DNA of 64,000 nt. Source: Vagococcus silagei. Lineage in GTDB: Bacteria; Bacillota; Bacilli; Lactobacillales; Vagococcaceae. Where the stretch lies: assembly GCF_004795745.1 (NCBI RefSeq), contig NZ_SDGV01000014.1:19566-83565 (forward strand), in the 5' to 3' direction. Below, piece by piece: positions 15,096-24,138 of the stretch. Each line of letters opens with the position of its first letter. Positions within the stretch are counted from its first letter, which is position 1. The translations under genes were made by a program, and so were the position numbers. Under the pieces are notes generated by a model, which made no database searches, was not told where the DNA came from, and was given only the letters and a program-made list of their open reading frames with translations.

Positions 15096-16865
15096 TTATT
15101 CAGACTCTTTCGTCTGTTGATAGTCATGAATGGCATCCATAAAAATTTTACCGTATTTGTCTAATTTATTTTTTCCTACCCCTTTAATTTGTAAAAACTC
15201 AACGGATGTTTGAGGCTGGATTTCTGAAAACTCGCGAAGAGTTTTATCCGAAAAGACAACATATGGTGGTAGATTTTGTTCAGATGCTAAATCAGAACGA
15301 ATGACTCTTAATTTTTCAAACAACGCATCGTCTTGAACCAATTTTCGAACCATCACTTGCTTACGGAAAACTTTTTCTTTTCCTAACAACACATCGACAC
15401 CAGTCGCCGAAACAGATAAAGTTGGAAATTGTCCTTTTGATGGGACTAACAGTTGCTCTGCTGTTAGAAAATCAATCAAATGATTGACTTCTTTTTGACT
15501 TAAATGCTTCATAATGCCATAGGTTGAGAGTTGATCAAAACGCCATTGACTAATTTTTTGATCTTTGGAACCTGTTAGTACCTTACCAATCAACGCTTTA
15601 CCAAATTTTTCGTCCATTCTTTTCACACAAGATAGCACTTTTTGCGCATCAACGGTGATATCAACAGATTCACGGTCATCCAAGCAGTTTGTACAACGAC
15701 CGCAATCTTCACCCTCTTCACCAAAATAACGTAAGATAAAGCGTTGTAAGCACATTTGCGTATGCACATATTGATTCATTTCACGCAGTTTTTCATATTC
15801 ATGTTGTTTATATTCTAATTCTGACTCTGATTGATCGATAAAATATTGTTGAATTTGAACATCTTGTGGGCGATAAAGTAAGATTGCCTCACTTGGCAAT
15901 TCATCTCGACCCGCACGTCCTGCTTCTTGATAATAAGACTCTAAATTACCTGGTATTTGAGCATGGACGACAAAACGGACATTACTTTTATTAATTCCCA
16001 TTCCAAAAGCATTGGTTGCCACCATAATTTGGAGTTTATCGTAAGAGAACAACTCTTGATTCTTCGTTCGCTCAACCTCTGACATCCCGCCGTGATACAT
16101 CCCTACACTTAAGTTTTCAGCATGAATCAAGCGATATAAACGTTCAACTTCCTTACGTGTACTCGCATAAATAATGCCGGATTGACCTTGATTCATTTTT
16201 AAATACTCAATTAAATAAATATCATTTTGATCTTTCATCACTTGAAAGGCTAGGTTTTCACGTGCGAAGCCAGTTTTGATTTGATTTTCCGGACTGATAG
16301 CCAGTAATTTAGAAATATCTTGCGCAACTTCTGGAGTTGCTGTCGCTGTTAGGGCGACGATTGTCGGTTTGGGTTGAATCACTTGAATCGTTTCTGCTAA
16401 TTTTAAGTAACTTGGCCTAAAATCATGCCCCCATTGGGAAATACAGTGGGCTTCATCCACTGCAAGTAAATCAATTCGCGTATGGCGTACCATTTCAAGA
16501 AAGTCTGGCGATTCCAAACGTTCTGGTGCAACATAGAGTAGTTTTACTTCGCCTCGCGCTGCTAAACCAAAGCGGTGACTCACTTCTTGATAATTCAGAC
16601 TACTATTAACATACGTTGCGGGAATGCCCATATCATTTAAGGCATCAACTTGATCTTTCATTAAAGAAATTAGTGGCGACACGACAAGTGTTAACCCATC
16701 TAACATCAGTGCTGGAAGCTGATAACAAATCGATTTCCCACCACCTGTTGGCATAATTCCCAAACTATTTTCTTGTGCCAAAATAAGCGATATAATAGCT
16801 TCTTGGCCTTCTCTAAAAGTTTCATAGCCAAACGTCTCTGCTAAAATTTTTTGTGCTTCTTTCAT
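15096..16865 (-). CDS. recQ: ATP-dependent DNA helicase RecQ
   Basis: 3'-5' DNA helicase of recombination and replication-fork repair. Walker A Met-Pro-Thr-Gly-Gly-Gly-Lys-Ser is near residue 37, DEAH box Asp-Glu-Ala-His-Cys near 137, helicase motif VI Gln-Glu-Ala-Gly-Arg-Ala-Gly-Arg-Asp near 315. A RecQ-Ct zinc-binding region with four Cys (around residues 370-395, Cys-Gly-Arg-Cys-Thr-Asn-Cys) and a single C-terminal HRDC domain (about 515-585) follow. I place the start at 16865, where family alignment begins; an in-frame ATG at 16889 would add eight residues with no clear ribosome site. Followed by repeat copy A. Confidence 0.94.
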   Translation of the reverse strand: MKEAQKILAETFGYETFREGQEAIISLILAQENSLGIMPTGGGKSICYQLPALMLDGLTLVVSPLISLMKDQVDALNDMGIPATYVNSSLNYQEVSHRFGLAARGEVKLLYVAPERLESPDFLEMVRHTRIDLLAVDEAHCISQWGHDFRPSYLKLAETIQVIQPKPTIVALTATATPEVAQDISKLLAISPENQIKTGFARENLAFQVMKDQNDIYLIEYLKMNQGQSGIIYASTRKEVERLYRLIHAENLSVGMYHGGMSEVERTKNQELFSYDKLQIMVATNAFGMGINKSNVRFVVHAQIPGNLESYYQEAGRAGRDELPSEAILLYRPQDVQIQQYFIDQSESELEYKQHEYEKLREMNQYVHTQMCLQRFILRYFGEEGEDCGRCTNCLDDRESVDITVDAQKVLSCVKRMDEKFGKALIGKVLTGSKDQKISQWRFDQLSTYGIMKHLSQKEVNHLIDFLTAEQLLVPSKGQFPTLSVSATGVDVLLGKEKVFRKQVMVRKLVQDDALFEKLRVIRSDLASEQNLPPYVVFSDKTLREFSEIQPQTSVEFLQIKGVGKNKLDKYGKIFMDAIHDYQQTKESE

Positions 16866-17001
16866 TTCTACAAAACATCCTTCATCCATTTATTTACTTC
16901 TATCTAAAGATACGTTTAGCTTATCTCTTTCTTCTAATTTACCTTAAACTATTTTTTTAGAAAGCTCAACCTCATTTCAAGTGTTCTAATAAATCCAACA
17001 A

Positions 17002-17056
17002 AAAATCAGCTGACAAACTCAAACAAAATTGTTTGAATGACTTGTCAGCTGACTCA
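17002..17056 (-). terminator. Terminator of the ppdK operon
   Basis: Minus-strand TCAGCTGACAA pairs with TTGTCAGCTGA (17053-17043 with 17016-17006), extended by TCAAACAA/TTGTTTGA around AATT..., followed by TTTTTT. Very stable hairpin 87 nt after the last gene. Confidence 0.85.
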
Positions 17057-17142
17057 TCCTTTAAACCAAATACCACACTTAAAGCTTGACTCCTTTTTAT
17101 TTCAACTTTAATGTGAAATTTGGGTACAAACTTATTTATTTT

Positions 17143-17982
17143 TTATTTTTGATAAAAATCATTGTGATATTCTATTACTGCTTGTGCTGTTTCTTCAATT
17201 GATTGATTTGTGACATCAATCTCATAGGCATCAGTTTTTTCAAAAACGTCGCGTGCATATGCCAATTCTTCTTTGATTCTTTCCAATTTAACATAAGAAG
17301 ATAGCCCTTCTAATCCTAACGAACTTAAACGCGCTTGACGAACATTCATCAAGTAATTCGCGTTTGCTGTTAAACCAATGACAACTTTGCCTTTTAAATC
17401 CTCAATTTCATGTGGTAACATCACTTCAGGAATTAATGGTAAATTGGCAACTTTATATGATTTATTAGCTAAATACATACTAAGTGGCGTTTTAGATGTA
17501 CGCGAAACACCCAAAACAACGATGTCAGCATCTTTAAAACCTTTCGCATCTTTTCCATCATCATAACGAACCGCAAACTCAACCGCCTCCACACGCTTGA
17601 AATATTCTTGGTTCAAGTGATATTGTGAGCCACTCTCGAAAATTGGCTCCATATGTGTTCTGTTTGAAATGATCCCCATCAACTCAGACATATAGTCAAC
17701 TAATTCTAAACTTGTTTTATCACAAAACTCCCGACAAACTTGATTTAACTCAAGATCGACCATTGTTGTCACTAAAACAGCTTTTTCATTTAAAGCATCC
17801 TGACAAATTTCTAATAAGCCTTCTTTTGAATTGATAAACGGAAAAGTTTTCACTTCATATTCGTCTAAATCAGGAAATTGGGCTAAGACTGCATGGATCA
17901 CACGTTGTGCTGTTTCTCCAATCGAATCTGAAATGACAAAAAGTTTTAAAGGACTTTCGCGTCTCTTTTGTAGTTGGTTCAT
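17143..17982 (-). CDS. PPDK regulatory protein (bifunctional kinase/pyrophosphorylase, DUF299)
   Basis: 279-aa DUF299 protein. Members switch pyruvate phosphate dikinase off by ADP-dependent phosphorylation of a threonine next to the catalytic histidine and on again by phosphate-dependent dephosphorylation. The conserved nucleotide-binding Gly-Val-Ser-Arg-Thr-Ser-Lys-Thr is at residues 158-165, and the N-terminal Ser-Asp-Ser-Ile-Gly-Glu-Thr-Ala at 18-25. Its start overlaps the end of the CBS regulator by 4 nt and it lies in one operon with ppdK, which makes the target clear. It ends just ahead of a strong terminator. Confidence 0.93.
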   Translation of the reverse strand: MNQLQKRRESPLKLFVISDSIGETAQRVIHAVLAQFPDLDEYEVKTFPFINSKEGLLEICQDALNEKAVLVTTMVDLELNQVCREFCDKTSLELVDYMSELMGIISNRTHMEPIFESGSQYHLNQEYFKRVEAVEFAVRYDDGKDAKGFKDADIVVLGVSRTSKTPLSMYLANKSYKVANLPLIPEVMLPHEIEDLKGKVVIGLTANANYLMNVRQARLSSLGLEGLSSYVKLERIKEELAYARDVFEKTDAYEIDVTNQSIEETAQAVIEYHNDFYQK

Positions 17983-18608
17983 TCTTTTTCGCTCCCCATC
18001 TGGATAAAATGTTCCATTATTCTTGTTTTTGAGATTTTACCGATGACAACATCGCGGCCATCTTCTGAAAGAACTGGCAATGAATCAACTTCATGTTTCA
18101 CTAGCAACTCTCCCGCTTTTAAGACAGTCGTATCTTCAGTTACGGTTACTAAATTCGGCATGCGTGACATGATCACTGTAATCGCCAAATCGTTATCGTG
18201 ATTATTTAATAAACTTCTCAGTAGATCTTTGCGTGAGACCACACCTAAAAGGGCTTTACTTTCAGGATCGACAACATACAAGGAACCACTGTCATACATA
18301 AATAGTGAAGTTGTTGCATCTCGAACAGATGTATCTGGATAGCAAAGAACTGGTGAAGACATCATACTTGAAATCGGCGTCTTAAATAACTGATCTTGTA
18401 ACAATGGATCAAAGGTTAAGCCTGAATAAACATAGCCCACTTTTGGTCTCGCATCTAGTATGCCCGTCATCGTTAATACAGCTAAATCACTTCTTAGTGT
18501 TGGTTTTGTTAAACCTAATTGTTCTGCAATTCGGTCCCCACTAATTGGTTCATTATTCTTAACAATATCAATAATTTTTTTTTGGCGCTCACTTAATTGC
18601 ATCGTCAT
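17979..18608 (-). CDS. ccpN: CcpN-like transcriptional regulator (HTH plus two CBS domains)
   Basis: 209-aa regulator with an N-terminal DeoR-like helix-turn-helix (residues 5-60, Ser-Gly-Asp-Arg-Ile-Ala-Glu-Gln-Leu-Gly-Leu-Thr-Lys-Pro-Thr) and a tandem CBS pair (about 80-205) that in CcpN senses ATP/ADP. Bacillus CcpN represses gluconeogenic genes on glucose; here it lies between ppdK and the PPDK regulatory protein, 9 nt after ppdK, so the likely target is this operon. A 13-bp inverted repeat overlapping the ppdK promoter is the candidate operator. Confidence 0.88.
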   Translation of the reverse strand: MTMQLSERQKKIIDIVKNNEPISGDRIAEQLGLTKPTLRSDLAVLTMTGILDARPKVGYVYSGLTFDPLLQDQLFKTPISSMMSSPVLCYPDTSVRDATTSLFMYDSGSLYVVDPESKALLGVVSRKDLLRSLLNNHDNDLAITVIMSRMPNLVTVTEDTTVLKAGELLVKHEVDSLPVLSEDGRDVVIGKISKTRIMEHFIQMGSEKE

Positions 18609-18617
18609 CCCTCATTA

Positions 18618-21263
18618 TTATTTATTCACATCTACCTTTTCTTGAAACTCAATTTGGCTTCTTGCTGCTGCAATATAAGCAATTGGTAAACGGAATGGTG
18701 AACATGACACATAGTCCAAGCCGATTCGGTTAAAGAAGTCGATTGAACGTGGGTCACCACCTAATTCGCCACAAACACCAATTTTAATTGCCGGACGTGT
18801 TTTTCTTGCGCGTACTACAGCCGTTTGCACTAATTCGCCAACACCCTCTAAATCAATTGTTTGGAATGGGTCATCCATTAGAATACCTTCTTCAAGATAT
18901 TGATGGATAAACTTACCTGCATCATCTCTTGAATAACCAAATGTCAACTGTGTTAAGTCATTGGTACCAAAGCTTAAGAATTCTGCCGACTCAGCAATTT
19001 GATCTGCGATAAAGCAAGCACGAGGAATCTCAATCATTGTGCCAATTGTATAAACAACCTGACATTGTTCTTCATTTAACAATTGGTCAACATAGTTCAC
19101 AATTTTTTCTTTAAGTAGTGTTAATTCTTTTGTAGTGCCTACTAATGGTATCATAATTTCGGGCTCAACGATAATGCCTTTTTCTTTTTTAAGTGCAATG
19201 ATACTTTTTATGATTGCTTCTGCTTGCATAATGTAAAGTTCTGGATAGGTAACAGCCAGACGACAACCACGATGTCCAAGCATTGGGTTAATTTCATGTA
19301 GTTCGTTAACTTTTGAAGCAATTTTTTCAACTGGTACATTTAGATCCTGCGCAATTTTCGCAAACTCTTTTTCATTACTTGGCACAAATTCGTGTAAAGG
19401 TGGATCAAGCAAACGAATCACACCTGGTTTTTCACCAATTGTAGCGAATATTTGTTTAAAGTCTTGAATTTGATACATTAAAATAGTTTTCAATGCCATT
19501 TTACGTTCATCAAATGTATCTGCTAAGATAAAACGACGCATTTCTTTTAGTCTTTCTGGAGCAAAGAACATGTGCTCTGTACGAATTAAACCAATACCGC
19601 TGGCGTGGAAATCAAGTCCTGTTTGGATATCGTTGACTGTTTCAGCATTCATACGAACTTCCAACCTTGCTAACTCACGTGACCATTTTAGTATCATTTC
19701 TAAGTTTTCATCTTGTTCAGCAACATTTTGTGCAATTGCACCGACATATAAAGCACCAACCGAACCATCAACTGAAACAACGTCGCCTTCTTTAATAACG
19801 CCACCAGGGAAAGTGACTTGTTTCACTAATTCATTCACTTCAAGTTCCGAACAACCAGCCACACAACATGTCCCCATACCACGAGCTACAACAGCAGCAT
19901 GCGACGTCATACCACCACGACTTGTCACAATTGCTTCACTGACTACCATGCCACCAATATCTTCCGGAGATGTTTCTTGACGAATTAAGACAACTTTTTC
20001 ACCTGAAGCTGCGGCAGCTTTTGCACTGTCAGCATCAAAGTAAACTTTACCTGTGGCAGAACCCGGACTTGCAGGCAGACCTTTATCAGAAATTAACGTT
20101 GCTTCAGCTAACGCTTTTTCATCAAAGACTGGATATAATAAGCTTACAATTGATTCTGGACGAATCATCATAATCGCTTCTTCTTTCGTAATTAAACGTT
20201 CGCTCACCATATCAACAGCAATCTTAACCGCCGATTTAGCTGTTCGCTTGCCGTTACGTGTTTGAAGTAAATATAGTTTTTTGTTATCAATTGTAAATTC
20301 AATATCTTGCATATCAAGATAATGAGTTTCTAGAAGATTAACTAGACGATTTAGTTCGTCGTAACACTCGGGTAAATCTTTTTTCAATTGATGAATACTT
20401 TGTGGTGTACGAATACCAGCCACCACATCTTCACCTTGAGCATTAATCAGATATTCACCAAACAGTTCCTTTTCACCAGTAGCTGGATGGCGTGAGAACA
20501 CAACTCCTGTTCCACTTTCATTACCACTATTACCAAAGACCATTGCTTGAATATTGACAGCGGTTCCAATAAAGTGATCAATATTGTGCAGATTACGGTA
20601 GACAAAAGCACGTTCATTATTCCAAGATGAGAAGACCGCTTCAACTGCCTGAAGCAATTGTTCTTTTGGATCTTGTGGGAATGGTTGACGTTTGTTTTCT
20701 AAATAGACACGTTTGAAATCTTCTACGATATCTTTTAATTGGTCACTCGTTAAATCTGAATCTTGTTTAACGCGATATTTTGATTTATAAAAATCAAGCA
20801 AACTTTCAAATTGTTGGCCATCAATTCCATAGACAACATTTCCAAACATTTGAATTAAACGGCGATAGCAATCATAAGCGAATACTTCATTATTGGTCAT
20901 TTTTGCTAAAACTTTTACACTTTCATCATTTAATCCTAAGTTTAAAATAGTATCCATCATTCCTGGCATTGAATATTTTGAACCACTTCTAACTGATATT
21001 AAAAGTAACTCTTCACTTGAACCAAATTTCTTACCTTCTTGGTCTTCTAATAGAACTAAATGACGTTCGATTTCTTTTTTTAATTCAGTTGAAATTGTTT
21101 TACCATTTTCTAAATATTCAATACATGCTTCCGTTGTAATTGTAAATCCTGGGGGAACGGGTAAACCTAAACGAGTCATTTCGGCTAAGTTAGCTCCTTT
21201 TCCTCCTAATAAATCACGCATTGAAGCTTGACCTTCGTTAAATTGATAGACTTGCTTTGACAT
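18618..21263 (-). CDS. ppdK: Pyruvate, phosphate dikinase
   Basis: 881-aa enzyme interconverting pyruvate, ATP and phosphate with phosphoenolpyruvate, AMP and pyrophosphate; cytosolic, allowing gluconeogenesis or PPi-linked glycolysis. The N-terminal ATP-grasp domain starts with Gly-Gly-Lys-Gly-Ala-Asn-Leu-Ala-Glu-Met (residues 21-30). The central swivelling domain has the phosphohistidine motif Gly-Gly-Met-Thr-Ser-His-Ala-Ala near residue 455; the Thr two residues before the His is the site used by the regulatory protein. The C-terminal PEP/pyruvate TIM barrel includes Leu-Ser-Phe-Gly-Thr-Asn-Asp-Leu-Thr-Gln near 765. GGAGG precedes the start. First gene of an operon with ccpN and the regulatory protein. 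Confidence 0.97.
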   Translation of the reverse strand: MSKQVYQFNEGQASMRDLLGGKGANLAEMTRLGLPVPPGFTITTEACIEYLENGKTISTELKKEIERHLVLLEDQEGKKFGSSEELLLISVRSGSKYSMPGMMDTILNLGLNDESVKVLAKMTNNEVFAYDCYRRLIQMFGNVVYGIDGQQFESLLDFYKSKYRVKQDSDLTSDQLKDIVEDFKRVYLENKRQPFPQDPKEQLLQAVEAVFSSWNNERAFVYRNLHNIDHFIGTAVNIQAMVFGNSGNESGTGVVFSRHPATGEKELFGEYLINAQGEDVVAGIRTPQSIHQLKKDLPECYDELNRLVNLLETHYLDMQDIEFTIDNKKLYLLQTRNGKRTAKSAVKIAVDMVSERLITKEEAIMMIRPESIVSLLYPVFDEKALAEATLISDKGLPASPGSATGKVYFDADSAKAAAASGEKVVLIRQETSPEDIGGMVVSEAIVTSRGGMTSHAAVVARGMGTCCVAGCSELEVNELVKQVTFPGGVIKEGDVVSVDGSVGALYVGAIAQNVAEQDENLEMILKWSRELARLEVRMNAETVNDIQTGLDFHASGIGLIRTEHMFFAPERLKEMRRFILADTFDERKMALKTILMYQIQDFKQIFATIGEKPGVIRLLDPPLHEFVPSNEKEFAKIAQDLNVPVEKIASKVNELHEINPMLGHRGCRLAVTYPELYIMQAEAIIKSIIALKKEKGIIVEPEIMIPLVGTTKELTLLKEKIVNYVDQLLNEEQCQVVYTIGTMIEIPRACFIADQIAESAEFLSFGTNDLTQLTFGYSRDDAGKFIHQYLEEGILMDDPFQTIDLEGVGELVQTAVVRARKTRPAIKIGVCGELGGDPRSIDFFNRIGLDYVSCSPFRLPIAYIAAARSQIEFQEKVDVNK

Positions 21264-21274
21264 GTGATACCTCC

Positions 21275-21325
21275 TATATATAATACGACTGATTCAATTA
21301 TATATGACGTATTATATATAATCAA
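21275..21325 (-). promoter_or_regulatory. ppdK promoter overlapped by a 13-bp perfect inverted repeat
   Basis: Minus-strand -35 TTGATT (21325-21320) and -10 TATAAT (21302-21297), 17-nt spacing. TATATATAATACG (21275-21287) and CGTATTATATATA (21308-21320) are perfect inverse complements 20 nt apart; one arm fills the spacer and the other lies at the transcript start. TATGACGTATT (21304-21314) is one base from the CcpN motif TRTGHYATAYW as I recall it. Confidence 0.7.
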
Positions 21326-21512
21326 GACCTATTTTTAACTTTAATAAGACGTCCCATTGTTTCACTATATGCTTCATAATTGTCAGACTTTTCTATCTAT
21401 ATTACGATTAATCGACGTTTATCTTTATTTCAGAAAAAAATCTAGAAAAATCATATAAAAAGATTGCTAAGTCTATCTAAATCAGTTAGGATAAGTCCTT
21501 GGAGGGATGTTT

Positions 21513-22385
21513 ATGATTCAAAAACTACACAATCTTTTTGGAAAACGTATCGTTGATGTGTTTTTCATAACATTAGGGTCGTTCATCGTTGCTTTTGGCT
21601 TTAATGCCTTCCTCTTACCGAACCGAATTGTCTCAGGTGGTATTAACGGCTTGACCATTATTCTTTACGAAACTCTACGTTGGTCTCCAAGTGTGATACT
21701 ATTTGTTGCAAACGGGCTGCTACTTGCTCTTTGTTTAATTTTCCTTGGACGTGAAGTCTTTGTGAAAAGTCTCTTAGGCAGTATGCTCAGTCCACTCTTC
21801 GTTTCTTTACTTAAAGGCGTTGATTTGGGTGTTAATGACCCGCTTTTAGCAAGTCTTTACGGAGGCGTAACGGTTGGGATAGGCGTTGGGATCGTCTTTT
21901 TAGGCAATGGCTCAACAGGCGGCACTAGTATTTTAGCGTTACTTTTACAAAAAGTAACCAACTTAAGAATTGGCATTTTGCTTGGTTTTTGTGATGGCCT
22001 CGTTATTTTATGTGCTTTATTCGTTTTTGATTTGCAAATTGTTTTAGTGTCACTTATTTCACTTTATCTTGCAAGTCGTATGGTTGATACCGTTCAAGTC
22101 GGTCCTGACCTTTCGAAAAGTATTTATATCATTTCAGATCATTACGATGTGATTGGCAGATCGCTAGTCAAAGATTTAGGTTTAGGTATAACATACATAG
22201 CCATTGAAGGCGGGTTAAATCAAGACCCCAAAAAAATGATTATGACTGTTATTCGTGAACAACATTTTATTAATATTAAACAACACGTTTTATCACTAGA
22301 TCCAGAAGCTTTTATTACCATTACTAGTGCAAACGAAGTTGTCGGAAGAGGGTTTACCTTATTTGATACCGATCCAATTATCTAA
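21513..22385 (+). CDS. YitT family membrane protein (paralogue 1)
   Basis: 290-aa YitT protein: five to six membrane segments (residues 10-200) with the Gly-rich stretch Gly-Ser-Thr-Gly-Gly-Thr-Ser near 140, then a cytoplasmic DUF2179 domain (about 210-285). Function of the family is unknown; some members affect transport or sporulation-linked processes. The ATG at 21513 has GGAGGG 6 nt upstream, so the in-frame ATG at 21507 is not used. Divergent from ppdK. Two more paralogues lie at 32392 and 55356. Confidence 0.9.
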   Translation: MIQKLHNLFGKRIVDVFFITLGSFIVAFGFNAFLLPNRIVSGGINGLTIILYETLRWSPSVILFVANGLLLALCLIFLGREVFVKSLLGSMLSPLFVSLLKGVDLGVNDPLLASLYGGVTVGIGVGIVFLGNGSTGGTSILALLLQKVTNLRIGILLGFCDGLVILCALFVFDLQIVLVSLISLYLASRMVDTVQVGPDLSKSIYIISDHYDVIGRSLVKDLGLGITYIAIEGGLNQDPKKMIMTVIREQHFINIKQHVLSLDPEAFITITSANEVVGRGFTLFDTDPII

Positions 22386-22407
22386 CTCAGAGGAAGCACC
22401 AATAGAA

Positions 22408-22453
22408 TAGCCTGAAAGAAAACCAAACAGTATTTTCTTTCAGGCTATTTTAT
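22408..22453. terminator. Bidirectional terminator between yitT-1 and accA
   Basis: ATAGCCTGAAAGAAAA pairs with TTTTCTTTCAGGCTAT; T-rich on the plus side and preceded by A-rich sequence serving the minus-strand fab/acc operon, whose last stop is at 22456. Confidence 0.85.
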
Positions 22454-22455
22454 TT

Positions 22456-23247
22456 TTAATATTTTCTAAATCGAGCTAATCTTTGTGCAACAAGTTCGTC
22501 TGAACTTAAACGCGACAATTCTGTTAATTCGGTTTGAATCACATTTTTCATACTCGCGAAAATTTGCTCATTTGATAAAACTTTTTGCCGTTTCGTTTCC
22601 GGAATAATGCCATCGATGACAGTTAATTCTAATAAGTCATTAGCTGTTAATTTCATTAAATTAGCTGCTTCATCTGCTTTTGAACTATCTTTCCAAAGTA
22701 TCGAGGCAAATCCCTCCGGTGAAAGAATTGAATAAATACTGTGTTCTAACATCCAAACTTTATTGCCAACTGCTAAGCCTAAAGCACCACCACTACCACC
22801 TTCACCAGTCATAATAGTGATGACAGGTACTTTTAAGTGACTCATCTCATATAAATTTCGCGCAATTGCTTCACCTTCACCACGCTCTTCCGCTTCAATT
22901 CCACAAAAGGCTCCTGGTGTATCAACAAATGTGATAATCGGACGCTTAAATTTTTCAGCTTGCTTCATTAACCGCAAAGCTTTGCGATACCCTTCAGGTT
23001 GCGGTGAGCCAAAATTAGTCGCTAAATTTTCTGTCAAATCACGACCTTTTTGAATGCCAATCACTGTGACTGTTTCACCTGAAAGAGTGGCGATTCCACC
23101 TACAACGGCTGCATCATCGGCATAGTAACGATCTCCGTGACATTCAAAGAATGTATCAAATATCACTTCAATAATTTCGCGTGAAGTAAGTCTTTCTGCT
23201 TTTCGTGCGAGTTTGACAATTTCACTTGCCTGTTTTTTTAGTTTCAT
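22456..23247 (-). CDS. accA: Acetyl-CoA carboxylase carboxyltransferase subunit alpha
   Basis: 263-aa alpha subunit of the carboxyltransferase that, with AccD, moves CO2 from carboxybiotin to acetyl-CoA to make malonyl-CoA. The crotonase-fold core is recognisable (Gln-Lys-Gly-Arg-Asp near residue 65, [12 protein letters not shown] near 80, Gly-Glu-Gly-Gly-Ser-Gly-Gly-Ala near 145). It is shorter than E. coli AccA, lacking an N-terminal helical extension, as is usual in streptococci and enterococci. The first 26 nt overlap accD. Last gene of the operon. Confidence 0.95.
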   Translation of the reverse strand: MKLKKQASEIVKLARKAERLTSREIIEVIFDTFFECHGDRYYADDAAVVGGIATLSGETVTVIGIQKGRDLTENLATNFGSPQPEGYRKALRLMKQAEKFKRPIITFVDTPGAFCGIEAEERGEGEAIARNLYEMSHLKVPVITIMTGEGGSGGALGLAVGNKVWMLEHSIYSILSPEGFASILWKDSSKADEAANLMKLTANDLLELTVIDGIIPETKRQKVLSNEQIFASMKNVIQTELTELSRLSSDELVAQRLARFRKY

Positions 23248-24115
23248 GGCTTACCTCCCGTTTCCCTTGATTGTGGTAGGCCAGTAACTGAGCTAGTGTT
23301 GCTTTTAATTCATTTCGCGGCACAATGGCATCAACAAAGCCATGATCCAAAAGAAACTCGGCTTTTTGAAAATCTTTTGGTAATTCTTGACGGATGGTTT
23401 GTTCAATCACACGACGACCCGCAAAGCCGATCATGGATTGTGGTTCGGCTAAAATAATATCGCCTTGCATCCCAAAACTTGCAGTTACGCCTCCGGTTGT
23501 TGGATCTGTCAAAACAGTAATATATAATAATCCCGCATCACTATGAACTTTTACCGCTCCAGAAATTTTAGCCATTTGCATCAGCGACATAATGCCTTCC
23601 TGCATTCTGGCTCCACCTGATGCAGTAAACATCACAACTGGCAATTTTAACTCAGTTGCTTTTTCAAAGGCACGGGTGATTTTCTCACCAACGACGGCAC
23701 TCATACTCCCCATAATAAAGCGACTATCCATGATGCCTACTACACATTCTTGATTCTGAATCTTAATTTTTCCTGTGACAACTGCTTCATCTAAACCTGT
23801 CATCTCTTTATTCTTAGCTACTTTTTCTTGATAACCTGGGTATCCCAAGGGATCTTGCGTTTCTAAATCTGTATCCCACACTTCAAAAGCATCCGCAATT
23901 AAAGTGAGACGTTCTAAGGCACCAATCCTAAAGCCATATCCGCAAGCTGTACATATTTTTTCTTGCCCCATCTGCTTGGTATAGATGGCCGCATGACAAC
24001 TTGGACATTTTTCCCACATCCCATCTGGAACAATTGTTTTTTTTTCGACTGGCACTTCTGGTGTGACATGGGAGGGATTGATTTTAATGTATCTTCTTTT
24101 CTTAAATAACCCCAT
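23222..24115 (-). CDS. accD: Acetyl-CoA carboxylase carboxyltransferase subunit beta
   Basis: 297-aa beta subunit of the carboxyltransferase. The N-terminal four-Cys zinc ribbon is intact (Cys-Pro-Ser-Cys near residue 37 and Cys-Thr-Ala-Cys near 56), followed by the crotonase domain with Ser-Gly-Gly-Ala-Arg-Met-Gln-Glu-Gly near 165 and Pro-Thr-Thr-Gly-Gly-Val near 205. GGAGGTGG precedes the ATG. It overlaps accA by 26 nt, an arrangement that favours equal subunit synthesis. Confidence 0.96.
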   Translation of the reverse strand: MGLFKKRRYIKINPSHVTPEVPVEKKTIVPDGMWEKCPSCHAAIYTKQMGQEKICTACGYGFRIGALERLTLIADAFEVWDTDLETQDPLGYPGYQEKVAKNKEMTGLDEAVVTGKIKIQNQECVVGIMDSRFIMGSMSAVVGEKITRAFEKATELKLPVVMFTASGGARMQEGIMSLMQMAKISGAVKVHSDAGLLYITVLTDPTTGGVTASFGMQGDIILAEPQSMIGFAGRRVIEQTIRQELPKDFQKAEFLLDHGFVDAIVPRNELKATLAQLLAYHNQGKREVSHETKKTGK

Positions 24116-24138
24116 ATCAAGCCACCTCCATTCTTAAT

